From Setoptus koraiensis (Eukaryota > Arthropoda): DNA of 64,000 bases. Numbering within the stretch: the stretch's first letter is position 1; each line of letters starts with the position of its first letter. The notes under the pieces were generated by a model, which had not been told where the DNA came from, did no database searches, and saw only the letters and a list, made by a program, of their open reading frames with translations. The position numbers and the translations under genes are program-made. The stretch is taken from contig CM106585.1 in the NCBI GenBank assembly GCA_048013815.1, positions 3,534,001 to 3,598,000 of the forward strand, written 5' to 3'. Below, piece after piece: positions 1-45,473 of this stretch.

Positions 1-1904
1 GCTAATGATAGTTATAGCAGTAGTGTATCATATTATTAGGACATTAGGCGTTTGTTTATGTTTCGATTGTGTTCAGATAAACTGATCGTGAAACTTGGTT
101 ACATGGCATTAGGAATAAACGCTGCCTCAATGTGTTTTCTAGCAACAAGTTGCCACTCTCTATCTCTCTGTTTCTAGTCAGGGATGCCCCATCAAGCTAA
201 CATGGCGCAGATGTGTCGCAACTAGATAAAAGTCGTAATCGCATTTTCATCTCTGATTGCACTTCTATTGACTAGTTGTGTGTGATAACTGAGCTAGAGG
301 AAACAACAAACATATAACGACTTGATTGGAAAAGTTGCACACTGTTCAACGCGCATCTCAACTCTCTTTTTGCCTCCTCTGTCTCTCTGTCTCTCTCCTT
401 CAGTCTTTATCTGTCTAAATGGTTATTTACGGTCGGCAACGCTCAACTTGCTCGCTAGAGATGGAAGACGCCGACGTGTGTTGCTTTCTTGCCTTCGGTT
501 TTTCATTTGTATGTCGTTGTCTGAATTTTACAGTCGGATGCTTGCTCGGAGACGCGATTATTATGTGAACTTTGCAACAGATTCTTCATTATTATTATTC
601 AATACTTACATTACGTGATATTTACTGTGCTAATGTTTGTGGTGATAGCCGGCAAGTGGATGAAACGTAAATGAGCAATCACTGCTGAAATCGCTACCAC
701 TTTGCATATCTGGCTGCACCGGGTGGGCAGGTATACTAAGGCAGTTGTAATGACTTACGCTCTAATTAGAACATGCCAGCTTCTGGCAGCTAAGCTTTCT
801 TTTATTGGAGCCATCTCAACCATGAGAGAATGAGCTAGACAAGAGCGCCAGAAATAAAGGGAGCGAGGGAGTTCTCTGTCTCGCTGTCTGTCTTGTGTCT
901 CATACTCACTCACTGACTATTCGAACGCAAAAGACAACAGGTGAAAAACAAGTTGTGTTTGTGCATGTGTAGTGGCAATATTGACAGTATCAGCCGATGG
1001 ATGTATCTCACCAACATAGGCTTCACTTACACTTCACCTGTGCTACACCGGCTCGACTTGTGAGCCAAAAAGGGATATACGCATGAGTATTCGTGGTGTC
1101 GTAGTCCATACTACAGCAGTATAATACAACAGCAACAGCAGCAGCAGCAACAACAACAACAACAACAGCAACAACAACAACAACAACTAGTGTAATAACA
1201 ACGACGAGATATGGAGCCATCTTTTGGCTCCGTTTTGAGCCTCTTATTTAAAAGCTCAACAGGTTGTAACAGGTTGTAGCGAGTGAGTTACACTTTGCAA
1301 AGAGAGAGAGAGAGAGACTCACCCTACTAACTCAACACTAATAACACCGCACTGAATCATTTGAACTGAAATTACTTTTGTAGCCAATGCAACAGCCAAT
1401 TGAGCAGCGAAAAAAGTAAAAATAGTTGCTGTTGTTAGTCATTAGCTCGACAGCAACCACTGGCGCTGTCGGCACAAGCCGCGCCAAGGCAAGCTTACCA
1501 GAGCACAACCTACAGCCAGCAAAATATAAATAACTGGTTGTTGTATAGGGCCGCACTCTCCCTACCGGCTAATATTAGGGTATCCATTATTTATTAGTTG
1601 CAGTTACTTGCCAGTAGTTGCAATGATTGAAGGGCCAAGCCAGCAACAGCATGGACTTATTTATTTAACTTATGCTGCTGCTATTTGACGGCTCTCTCAA
1701 AACTGTTACTTTCTTAATTTAATAGTATCGAGCTAGCAAAGAACAGAGAAAAGTATTCTCTTGTAGTAAATTCAAAATTGTTACAATCCCTTTGAAAAGC
1801 TTTTGCTATCAATACCGTATTGTTACATAAGACAGAGATTTGTATTGAGTGAAACCAATAAATCAAGGCAATCCACTATTAGCAGTGATTGAGTCAGGCC
1901 ATCG
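1..1904. other. no gene seen; left flank
   Basis: No open frame with recognisable similarity. It contains a CAG/CAA microsatellite (1127-1187), a short GA run (about 1298-1316) and unremarkable sequence. It probably includes the 3' UTR of the Tg1-like gene near 1660-1904. Confidence 0.5.
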
Positions 1905-1965
1905 CTAATACTTGCGCACAATGCACTTGCATTTGTTGTCGACGACGATGATATCTGCTGGCACA
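1905..1965 (-). CDS. Tg1-like gene exon 5: C-terminus
   Basis: This 61-nt candidate starts TATAAG|T, completing a Cys codon, and reads VPADIIVVDNKCKCIVRKY then TAG. It restores the CWC of the second motif and ends KCKC, parallel to KCAC in the first. The acceptor lacks a pyrimidine tract, but a TCTAAAC branch-like sequence lies about 25 nt upstream. A minus-strand AATAAA at 1660-1665 could serve as poly(A) signal. Confidence 0.45.
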
Positions 1966-3639
1966 CTTATACTTTTGCTATATGTTTAGATATACTTCAA
2001 TTGAAACTCTGAGATATTCACGCGTGAATACACGCTTTGGCTACAATTATTTGGCGGCTCTTTGCCGACCAGATCATCCAGGCTCTAGCTCGTTCAGTCA
2101 ATGGACAGTCAATTATCGCTGCCGGGAATCAACTTATTATTTCAATCCCATTGAACAAATACACAAATTTGTAGCTAATTCAAGTTGGGCTTTACGACCA
2201 CTTGTAGCTGTCAAGCAAACAAATGATGCTCTCATTCTAGGTCGCAATAAGTTGCCACTTGTGGCGAATTCATATCTTGCCAGATATTGCCAAGTTGTGA
2301 GCATATTGTGACATCATTCGACTGATGGTCACAATTGTCTTTATTGCGGCTAGTCGCGCAAATAGACAAGTGGAAGCAAACTTTTCAACGCAAATTGCGG
2401 CACTTCAATATTTAAACTGTCATTTGCATACCCCTTGAGGCAAGTTAGGCATGTACGAAACAAAATTATAGCAAAGTTTTAGTCGATTCGCTCGATATTT
2501 CCTTTTCTCACTCTTGTCTTACTGATCAAGCGTGAATTTATTATAGCGAAAAAGTGCAAACTGATCTAGTTTTGCTGGCTGAATTGAACTATTCAAACAT
2601 CAATCGGGATATAAGAGCTCATGATGGGGCACTGGCATAAACATTATGGGGCTCTCCTAGTTGGTTACAAGTTTCAGTTACAATTAACACTTGACAGCGG
2701 ATTTATTCTTGTTTTCCGAAGTTACTTTGGATCCAGTGTCTGGATTGACGCACCTGAAAGGACACAGAAGAAAGAGGCGATTAGTGACATTGATCACATC
2801 ACATTGATGACATAATCACAAGCTAACTATCACTTACCAGCAAGCTTCGCGTCCACATTGTTTGGCTTTGAAGTTTCCATTATTCTCGCAGTCTGTCAAG
2901 TAGGCTGTTCCGATTTGCGAGGGCGCTGTTGAATGATACACACAAATACACAAAGTTGATTTTATAGTTAATTTGCTTGTAATTATACTGGCCATCTATT
3001 GTTGATTAACAGCGGACTGATTGATTAATGCTAATTGATTCAAGCAGCGAAACTGAATCAAGAGTGAACAACTTACGGATGTTTTTCATCGCTTTTGCAC
3101 GCTCTGTCATGCAGGCGCATTTGCGCAGTTCTTTCTTAGGTTGGGTCAACGGATATCCTGTTCATCATAAATTGGTGGATTTATGGTGAAATTTAGTAAA
3201 TTCATTAGTAAATAATCAGTTTATTAGGTGCGAGAAGTGTCATGAGAAATGTCATTGATTGAGTGACTGATTGATTGGTGCATCACTCACCGTCTTTGTC
3301 CCAGCATTGACAGAATGTTGAACCATGATGACATTGCAGTTGGGCATAATTTCCGTCCGCATCACAGTTGGGCACGACAATGGCCAGATTTCCATCTTTG
3401 CCTTGATCTTGTCGGGCCACTTGTTTCTCTGCGTCCTCTCGTTTCCTTTCGCACTCGGTTTTGGCCTCTGTTAATTCGAAGTATTATTATTATTATTATT
3501 AGTCTATGTTATGCTGACGATGTTATCGATGGCGCTGACAAGACAACGATGATGAATTTTGTTGTGTAGACTTACGGCAAAACGAAACGGCCAAAGTGGA
3601 CACTATGAGCACCACAACTAAAACGCTTAAGAATCGCAT
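1905..3639 (-). CDS. small secreted protein with two thyroglobulin type-1 motifs (five exons)
   Basis: Five exons (3576-3639, 3291-3467, 3077-3157, 2838-2925, 1905-1965) join in one frame to 471 nt, 156 residues plus stop. The N-terminus MRFLSVLVVVLIVSTLAVSFC is a signal peptide. Motif one runs from TECERKRE through PNCDADGNYAQLQC and FCQCW to KCAC; motif two runs CENNGNFKAKQC, ACWC to KCKC. The pattern C..NGNF/GNYxxxQC..C.C is that of thyroglobulin type-1 domains, found in cysteine-protease inhibitors and in arachnid secreted and venom peptides. The motifs are somewhat atypical (CQCW instead of CWCV). Function (inhibitor or otherwise) is inference. The gene starts about 1.45 kb beyond the cac stop on the same strand, with its own signal peptide, so it is a separate gene. 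Confidence 0.75.
1966..2837 (-). other. Tg1-like gene intron 4
   Basis: An 872-nt intron, much the longest of this gene. No repeat, hairpin or extra exon was recognised in it. Confidence 0.45.
2838..2925 (-). CDS. Tg1-like gene exon 4: second motif
   Basis: Acceptor TCAACAG|CG, donor TG|GTAAGT, phase 1 to 2, 88 nt. It encodes PSQIGTAYLTDCENNGNF, then KAKQCGREACW, the centre of the second motif. Confidence 0.83.
3077..3157 (-). CDS. Tg1-like gene exon 3: end of first motif
   Basis: Acceptor GAACAG|GA, donor ATCC|GTAAGT, phase 1 to 1, 81 nt. It encodes YPLTQPKKELRKCACMTER, with the closing KCAC of the first motif. Confidence 0.83.
3291..3467 (-). CDS. Tg1-like gene exon 2: first motif
   Basis: Acceptor AACAG|AG, donor GACG|GTGAGT, phase 1 to 1, 177 nt. 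It encodes AKTECERKREDAEKQ and VPNCDADGNYAQLQC, then FCQCWDKDG, the core of a thyroglobulin type-1 repeat. Confidence 0.85.
3576..3639 (-). CDS. Tg1-like gene exon 1: signal peptide
   Basis: ATG at 3639-3637 and 21 codons forming a hydrophobic leader ending VSFC, with donor GCC|GTAAGT, phase 1. An upstream in-frame ATG would add residues before the leader, so the internal Met is preferred because it puts the hydrophobic stretch at the N-terminus. Confidence 0.8.
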
Positions 3640-3784
3640 GGCTTCGATGTGTGGGGTCACTTGTATGGGTTTCGGTGATACTTGGGCGCTATATCGGGTT
3701 TGTATGGATCGCTGACAATTTAGTTGGTGGACTCTGAACGAAACTAACAAATGTTGAAATGTTCAACTGTTGCCTGTGTCTCTG

Positions 3785-3795
3785 ATACTATATAC
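3785..3795 (-). promoter_or_regulatory. possible TATA-like element upstream of the Tg1-like gene
   Basis: The minus strand reads AGTATATAGTATC about 150 nt upstream of the start codon. Position and sequence fit a TATA box for a short 5' UTR, but AT-rich runs are common here, so support is weak. Confidence 0.22.
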
Positions 3796-3922
3796 TATCA
3801 ACAAATATCAGCTAGCGATGAAACAAAAAAGAAACATCTCATACAGCCAGTGGTGCGAGTCATACACAGATATAAACATGGTTCGAGCATGGTTATTTGG
3901 CAATCTAATCAGCAATCAACAG

Positions 3923-3960
<38 letters not shown>

Positions 3961-4866
3961 TCAACATTTCTACATTTGTGTGACATGCACACGGAGCAAG
4001 ATTGTTGTGAGCAAACTGATAAGCAAATAATACTGATGCTAATACTAATAAAAATCATGACGTTAATTGTTGCCCTTATCTAATGGTTAGTTAGAGTTGC
4101 AGCGCGCTTAATTAATGGTTTTATCTCATTCGAGCGTCTCAATAAATCACAACAGAAAAATATCTGACGAATCTGAGCCAGGCTTGACACGGAATTGATT
4201 TTGTGTCAAGAAGCGACGAGTATATCACGTACTAGCTCTCACTCCATCACTTGCCACTTGATACAACTTGCATCAACAGACACATTGGCACTCGAATGAG
4301 TTGTTGCTGTTGAGTTGCTGTTGAATCATCAAGTAGCGACGACATGTATCGAGTTTCTTCTTTTTGTCGCTGTTTCTAGAACAACAACAACGACAACAAC
4401 GACAACGACAACCACGACATTCCTGAGCACGACATGTCGTTTCATTGCCGTTTTTTGTTGCAACTTGCCACAGGCACCCAGATCCAAATGCAAGTGAAGG
4501 TTGCAAATTAATTGCAAATAAAGGCAACAACAAGACGACAACATGTACAATAAACGAGCACTTGAGCAGTAGTCGGCACTAATTAATTAACTCATTGATT
4601 GCCTGTGTGCTGTCTCCTCGGCGGCTGACTCGTCAGCGACTTTATTCAATCAAGCGCCTCATTGGCCTGATCTGGTTTCAGTGACTTCTCAGCGCTCGCC
4701 TACAGCACGTGGTGTCGTTGGCGTTGTTGTTGTCGTTGTTGTCGTTGTTGTTGTTGTCGTTGTTGTTTACACTGCCTGTTTGGCTCACAATTTGCGAGTC
4801 ACCAAGTCAAAAGTCAATGAAAGTATAAACAAGCTCGACAAGTTTGCACTGCATCGTGTGTCTGCG

Positions 4867-4872
4867 TTTATT
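4867..4872 (-). terminator. possible cac polyadenylation signal
   Basis: An AATAAA hexamer on the minus strand lies about 220 nt past the cac stop codon. I did not identify a downstream GU-rich element, so this is positional support only. Confidence 0.35.
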
Positions 4873-5088
4873 AGTAAGTTATTTGTAATAGTTGTAAATA
4901 GCTCGACGGATCAATTCAATTGTGGGCCTCACATCATCAGACAAACGATTGATACAATGGCTCATGTGTAAATGTCAATGAATTGTGTATAAATGGAATG
5001 GAATGGCATTGCGATTTGTTATAACGTAATTGTTGTAATCCTAACTACAAACTAATAATTGTAATAATAATTAATACAATGTAATTAA

Positions 5089-38240
<33,152 letters not shown>

Positions 38241-39793
38241 CTTGATTCAGAGGCTTGATTTTTTGTTTTGTTTCGTCGATGAGCAACGCACCACCAATGA
38301 TGATTTTGCACGATCTAATAGTACACATCAAACATTTTCCTCTCTGTTTCCGGTCATCGTGCGGTCCACGTCCATACATAAACAGATATAAATATATGTT
38401 ATTTATATACTGACAAGGGATTTATTTCTAAAGAAAAGTCGTGGCTCACAAGCGACATCTAGGTGATAGTGGTCTTACCTTGTGTGATAATACTCAATGA
38501 TAAATCTCAATCATATCTCTCTCATTATCTTATGTCAGTGTTGATCCATGTGTGTTGATGAAAACGAAATTCTAGTTTCAGTTTTTCTGGCATGGACACT
38601 CGTAATTAGATCATTGTCATTAGAATGTCATCTGCAGCAACTCACACTTAACAAGTTTCGTTCGTGTGCAAATATACACGCAATAACCAATTACAATAAT
38701 TCAATTACAAGTATTGTGTCGCTGATAAAGTTTCCTGTATTTCTGCCCTAACTACAGTCTATTCCGGCCGGTGAGTGAACAGATAACTGAATATTGTTGT
38801 TATTCAATGTTTTGTTGTTTGTAGCAACCTTTTCCAGGCGACCTGCGCTGTTTTTTATGTTGAGGGAAACACAATCAAGTTAGATTATCCTGTTTAGTAC
38901 AGAGTTTTGTACAGGGTCATACACAATACATTACTATGGTGTCTATACTGTTCGCAAAATCATTGCAACTTAACGAGAAAAATACGTATAAATGCGCATA
39001 AATGCCACTGTTAAAAGCACAATTTTTTCTCCACAACTAGCTCACTGAATGTTTCGCCCCAAATGCGCCTACCAAAAGTGTTTATCTCTCTCTCTCTCAC
39101 TAGTGTTTCGCTAATCGCTCTGATGATTATCTCACTTTATATAGGCACGCAACATATTATTGATTATTAACTAGCCTTCGATCGATGCTTGCACATCTAC
39201 GAACAATGATTTCTCAAATGTGCAAAAATATGTTTTTGATTTTACTCAATTGCAAACTTGCATCATTGCCAGTGACAGCCGTTTATAGGGAAAAAGTTTG
39301 TGTCGCACAAGTGCACCTATAGCCGTTCGCGACTGCTTACAATCATTATTACATTCGTCGCATAGTTATCGACTGGTGCAACCAAGCGTGTTGTCGACAA
39401 GCCAGACAAGACGCTGAAACAAGACAATCTCTGCAACAAAAAAAATAGGAGCAATCGGCGAACACGAAAGTCTTGTCGTTGTTTCGTGTTCGACAACTGA
39501 CAAACTTCTATTCATATATTCAATATTCATTTGTCATTTGTCAATCCTTCCTCTCAATCATCGAGTTTTTCATACTTTTTATTTCGCGACTTGTCTCAAC
39601 TCTTATGACACCAATGTGTCAACTATTCATACTGAACAAATGATGGTGACCTTATGATTTGCATAAAAGTCAAATATACCGTTACCATTATGCAAATTGG
39701 GTTATTGATATCACTGGTTACAGTGAACGATAGACACTTATGAAATTGTCGATGGAGCGAAAGAGAGATATCGCAAATCTAACGTTATTTACA

Positions 39794-39895
39794 CGTAGAC
39801 CGACTGCGAATATTCGTGAATATTCACGCAGACCCATTGCAAATACTGATGGATATTCACGCAGACCCATTGCAAATACTAATGGATATTCACGA
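39794..39895. repeat. 33-bp minisatellite, about 3 copies
   Basis: The unit is built of TATTCACGCAGACCC followed by ATTGCAAATACTGATGGA. In the plus frame it reads repeats of YSRRPIANT(D/N)G, but there is no sign of a gene around it. Confidence 0.85.
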
Positions 39896-42135
39896 GCCCA
39901 ATCAAAAATACATGTACCAACTGCGACATATGAGGCAACAATAAATTTATTGTCATGATTGCGCTCGTTTTGACGAATTGTAACACCAGTATCAACTATA
40001 ATACAATATATGACTGTGATTCAAATATTGCAACTCAATAGGTGAGCAAACACGTGCAAATCTGTCTTGGGATCTCCGAGAGTGCAGCTAAATAAAAAGA
40101 GGCCATCACTGACATTGAGCATCCTGTTCGGTCTCTCTAAAGCGAACAGGGCACAGCGAGATCAACGCACCTAGCTACTGGCTAATTGAAGCGGGGTCTC
40201 GCTTCAAAATATAAACTTTTGCACACGAAACCTTTTGTTGCTTGATGAGCGAGGCAACTCGGATAGTGAAATATTCAGCCGATAAATGATCAGTGTGGCG
40301 ATATCACATGGACATAAAGTGGAAATACTTTGCGCCCGCTCTCTGACAGATATTACAGGTCGCTGCCATAAAGACTGCACCATGAGACTCTCTACCGAAC
40401 AGCGTGATAGTCGTAGTCACGCGATGCAGTGTTTGCAATGCTCTAATGGCTGAACTTTTGAGTGAGGCTTCCTTTTCAAAACTATTTGCAAGTTACTTTA
40501 CAGAACAATTCTTTGAAAAAACCTTACACTGGCCTCCTTCCGGGCAGCTACAATGTCACTACAATTGTTGCACAAAAATGCGCTCTAATGCCGAAGATCG
40601 GGATTCCGGGCTCGCAGCACGACTGATCCGCGATTTGGATTTTTTTCAGTCTACGCACAGTTTGGTGTCAGCCAAAGAGCTTGCGGCGCTCGCTATTGCG
40701 AAAAAAGAGGCCCACTTTCGAAAGTATATACTCGCCCTGGAGAGAATTGTAAAAAGAAAAGAAAAGAAGAAAAAACCGTTACTAGCCAACAATAATGCCA
40801 GCCAACAAAAATACTGGCCAACTATAACAATTTTGCGCTCTCTCTCCCTCTCTCATCGAAGCAAAACGCCTGCCAAGGTGAATAAGAGATCCCGCGCACC
40901 ATGTGGATATTGATAATTCACTATTCAGTAATGGCAAGATAACAGTGGATATTTTGCGTTGCAATATAATAGCGTAAAATCGTATTATTAGCCAGTGATA
41001 GCCAGCGAAAAAGCTCAACGTTAGACAAACTGTGGCAAGGAGAGAGATTATATATAATGCCCGATGACAATTATTGGAGGCGATATCGTACTCATTATCA
41101 GCAGCATGACCACACAACAATAACTTTCTATCTTTTATTTGTTAAAAAGAGCCACTGTATCTCGTGATTTGCACTCGCTCCTCGTAACCTTTCATCTTCC
41201 GGCGAGCTTGTTATTTCTTCACGAGTGTGCGAGCGAACACAAAGACGACTCAATGAAATTGAGAGGAAAAAAAACAATTTCGCTTATTCTTCTTTTTTTT
41301 TCAGAGGCTAGCCCGCTCACGAGAATTATATCGGGCTCAAGAGCGAGCAGAAGTGAGTTGCAAAAGTATAAAAGTAAAAAAGGGCCCCTTTGGCTCAACC
41401 CAAAAGGAAATAACTGGGCCACTTTCTATTGTGAATGGTCAGCGCTGATTTCGTTGATTCTTCGAATGGTGACGTGATTTTATCTGTGCGTCCACTGTTA
41501 GCAAAGCTGGCCGCTTTTCTGTAAATAGTCAGTTAGACCAGATAAGTTAGTAGATTGACCTATAGACATAATCTTTGTGATATAAATGACGCACACATGG
41601 TTAAACAAAAGATGATGATAATCCCCATAACTGTGTCCCGCTGTAAAGTGTATCTGGCAGTGGCCAGTAAATGTCAGTTAATAGTGGCATTAATGTAGCA
41701 AAAAGATATATATATATATATATCAAGTTGATTATTTCATGACAACCGCCAGTGCAGCTAGCCAGTTAGTTACGTAACCGCTAAACGTAACTAGTTGACG
41801 CAAGTAGTTTGATATCGCGCAAGTGAGATGGCGCTGCTTGTGTATGATAAGAGAGGCAAATTTTATCAACTGGAATTGGCGAAACATTGAAAAAATAACA
41901 CAACAACAAGAAAAAAGACAACTGACATATGCAAGCCCCTATGTGATGTTAGCGGGGATTTTGGTGCGAAATACAGCGCCAACGGGGTTAAAAGTCAGTT
42001 TATAATCGCATGTAACAGAGCGAATGTTATAAATTTGCTCCCAGGTGATTGAATCATTTTGTCGTATTTTTTCGCTGGCGCATTTGTAATGTGTCCAGTG
42101 AAAACATTATCATCAGTCTCACAACTGTCCATTAT

Positions 42136-42163
42136 GTGATTATAATACGTGTATTATAATCAC
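42136..42163. repeat. perfect 13-bp inverted repeat, 2-nt spacer
   Basis: GTGATTATAATAC pairs with GTATTATAATCAC around GT. Confidence 0.9.
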
Positions 42164-43226
42164 TGTCGCATGTATAACTATTACGCGTGTGTTTATTGTG
42201 AATGCAATATCCATTTACATCAGCATCATTGCGTAATCTTTTGATTATCACATAATCTTACATAATCTGAGCAACTGATGCTGAGCTATTAGATAAAACG
42301 GACATTGCTTTTGCCCGTCTGTTGGCATCTGTTTGGTCTTTTGTTGTTGTTGTTGTCGTTGGAGTAGTTTTAGTTGCTGCTGTTGCTGTTGTTGTTCGAC
42401 AATCTCCGATTGTGATCACAACAGTGTTGTGAGCCACTTTGAATTATGTAACGTTGCTTGCTGATGACGCTGCCACTGGTCCATTTGCAGACTATTCTAT
42501 TGTGTGTGTGTGTGTTGGCAATAAAATACTTTTCTATTTCAGCCACAAATTAACCAGTTATACAGCATCGTAATTGAAACTGGTGCATTTAGACAGGAAG
42601 TGCGCAACACAACAATGAGTGAAATTCACTGAAAGAAGTGAGCGGCCTCAATGCCATTGAGTTCGCTGGAATAAAAATAAAATAAAATAAAGGCAAAGAG
42701 AAGCATTGCAGCGAGCATCGCATGCTCTTTAGCACTCGACATCGGCCTGATGTTCAGCTGTCAAATGGTGCCGGGTCAGTTTGTGTGGCGCGTTGAAAAG
42801 AGCCCCAATTGACTTAATTTAATTGAGAGCAAATTTAAATTTGGCGCTCCATTGTGCCAGAATTGTGGGCATCGCTGACACCGAATGGGTTGGATGAAAG
42901 CCGGATAAAAGGGTTAATTATTGGCTCACCATTGCATCATGTTGATGGCGATACAACTCGCGACACACAGCCCGCTTTTTAACTGGACAGACTGGATTCG
43001 AGAGGGGACACTATGCAGACAATGTACGGATAATATACAGACAATATACAGATAATACTCAGGCATTGGTCGGGCTCTGTGAGAGTCCATTATCTCGGCG
43101 AGTGTAAAACCTGGCGATATCAAGTTGTGACAGGGATCAGTTGTGCCTTTGCGACACCGTTTTATAATTGAATTGCTGGCTGCCACTGTTGTGTGCCGGC
43201 AATCACACTATCCCTGTCGCATTCAC

Positions 43227-43298
43227 CTCGACTGGCCCCACTGGCTCGACTGGCCCCACTAACTCGACTGGCCCCACTAACTCGACTGGCCCCGCTAG
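43227..43298. repeat. 18-bp minisatellite, 4 copies
   Basis: Unit CTCGACTGGCCCCACTAA, starting at 43227, 43245, 43263 and 43281 with one to three changes per copy. Confidence 0.9.
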
Positions 43299-43447
43299 CA
43301 GGGCTGCCATCGCCCAGAGGAACCGACACGAAATGAGAGGAGCCCCCGTGTTTGCAGTCATGCCTTTAGAGTGCCCTGGTGGCGGGTCCACGGAGAGCAC
43401 GGTGCTCTGGCGAGCAGCAATTTGGGGTACTTTGGTGCAAATTGAAA

Positions 43448-43484
<37 letters not shown>

Positions 43485-44969
43485 TATAGAGTGTCAATGG
43501 GCAGGCATCGATCTCACTTTATCGGGCACTTGGCAACTGCAGTAATGGCAAGCAATAAGATGCTCAAATTCCTCCTCGGGGACCCCCGATCCAGTGACTG
43601 CTCGCTACACTGGCCTCCATTTGACTAACCACCAAAGTGATGGTCAAGTTGTGTTTGGCGCTCCAGTCACCAGAGTTCAGTGTCGGTTTGTTGGGTAAGT
43701 TGCTGGCAGTGTCATCACGCCAGCTGATGCTGTTGTTAAAATACGCCAATATACACCAAAGAACAATATATATATAGATATATATTGGCCTCATCCTTAT
43801 CTGGCTGCTTTATCGACACACCGTCAATTATGTGCAACGAATGATATAGCGCAAGCGGATGATCACCCCGACATCGGCCAACACCAATGAATATAAATTA
43901 AACGCGCTAGGGGCCACACGGCCGTTCACATTGGTGGCCGCAACAATTATTCGTGGCACTTCGGACAATCGCACAGCAAATGGGACACGGGCATCGCTTT
44001 CTCTCGCTATTCGCTTATTTCCATTCGAATGGCTTGTGTGTGATTTGCAGTTCCAGTTTCAGTTGCAAGCCAATTCCAGCGAATTCTGGATTCTTTCTGC
44101 AAATTTATTCTTTACTCTGCCAACATTGCTCTACGTTGTTCAGGCTCCACATACCAATTGAGCATGCACATTTTACACATACACACATGTCTGTTTTTAG
44201 TTAGCTCGCTGGCGTGTATATTTTTGCATAAAATTAACTTTGTTCAACAAAGTTTGTTGTGTGTGTGTATGTGCAAAACATCGCACCACCATCTCACAGT
44301 TTCGTATGCTCACACATGCTCAGTGGCGCAGAGCCTCGGGGTCATTGCATCAGCTTGGCACGCTTGTGTTTTGGGTAAAATACAAATGTAAAACAAAACA
44401 GAATAAGGCTCATTTTATCCGCCGAACGTGAGAAGAAACGTCCGAGAGCAAGAAAAAACAAACAGACCTAAAGCTGATCAGTTTATCCGAGACACAGCAG
44501 GTGGCAAGGCAACTATCGCCGGCTAATAGTCGCTTGCCATTGTTGTCGTGTGAGTGCAACCAAAAGTCACTAACAAATGTAAGCGACGGGGGCTAATGGG
44601 GCCAAATTGAGAGTCGAGCAGAGAGTGTCGGCGATAAACAGTCAGTATCGTGTGAGCTGGCCTTTAAATCGATTAGACAATTCACGGTATTGATAGTAAT
44701 GACAGTTATTATCATTGTTGTTGTTGTTGCTGTTGTTGTAACGCTGAATAATAATGATTATTATAATAATGACAATTGTGTGTGTGTTAAATGAGTCTGC
44801 TTGTAGCGAGCTTGATGCGAGCACTTATTTATTGGGGCTCGCTGTATTTGTAGTTGGCTGATGCAGCCACAGCACCAATTGTGCCGATAACGGCCAATAA
44901 CTAGCTCGATTTATGTCACTCATACAAGGGCCAAACCGGCCCGAGTCGGCCCGCCACGTGGGTACCTAT

Positions 44970-45056
44970 GTGACCCTATGTACCCTATGTACCCTGCGTA
45001 CACGGTGTACATAGGGTACATGGTGTAGGCAGGGCAAATGGGGTACATAGGGTCAC
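44970..45056. repeat. nested inverted repeats of a GTACCCTATG-type sequence
   Basis: Outer arms GTGACCCTATGTACCC (44970-44985) and GGGTACATAGGGTCAC (45041-45056) are perfect. An inner pair, TGTACCCTATGTAC (44979-44992) and GTACATAGGGTACA (45007-45020), overlaps the outer left arm. Confidence 0.9.
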
Positions 45057-45396
45057 AGGATTGGTTTTGCAGAGTTCACTTTGCAGGGTTCGTGGGGCCC
45101 GTTGGGTGCATAGGGCACATGATGCCACCACGAGATAGACTGAATGCCGGCCCGGCCATGAGTCAATATCGATGGGGGGTGAGGGGGCGACGGAAGAGAA
45201 GAATGTGCGCTAATGTAACGCTTTCGGAATGGAAATGGCTGCTCTTTTACTTATTTATTATACGCTCATCAGCTGTAGTACGTATAATAATATTATCAAG
45301 GCGCGAGCTATATCTAATCTGAGCCAGTTAGATGATCCATCGATGCGTTCGAATGTGATGCCGCTCAAATGATTGCTCATTCTCGAAATGGCTGCT

Positions 45397-45398
<2 letters not shown>

Positions 45399-45472
<74 letters not shown>
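45399..45472. repeat. (CA)n microsatellite, about 37 units
   Basis: An uninterrupted CA run, the longest pure dinucleotide tract in the window. Confidence 0.96.

Positions 45473-45473
<1 letters not shown>

Larger units (their letters stand above)
3640..5088. other. intergenic region between cac and the Tg1-like gene
   Basis: It holds the cac 3' UTR, the Tg1-like promoter and three trinucleotide tracts: CAA/CAT at 3917-3966, CAA/CGA at 4380-4418 and GTT/GTC at 4714-4768. The frames inside these tracts read as homopolymers and are not genes. Confidence 0.6.
38241..43200. other. no gene supported upstream of cac exon 1
   Basis: It contains a 33-bp minisatellite (39794-39895), a hairpin (39459-39492), a palindrome (42136-42163), an AT dinucleotide run near 41708-41723 and a GTT/GCT tract near 42342-42394. 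A 169-codon open frame at 40404-40913 has no recognised similarity. Confidence 0.45.

Noticed and set aside
334-350. Alternative last exon for the Tg1-like gene (AACAG|TGTGCAA)
   Set aside because: It would also complete a Cys codon, but the encoded tail lacks the KCxC ending that the 1905-1965 candidate has.
40404-40913. Plus-strand open frame of 169 codons
   Set aside because: No recognisable domain, lysine run and low-complexity end, no splice or promoter context; probably chance.
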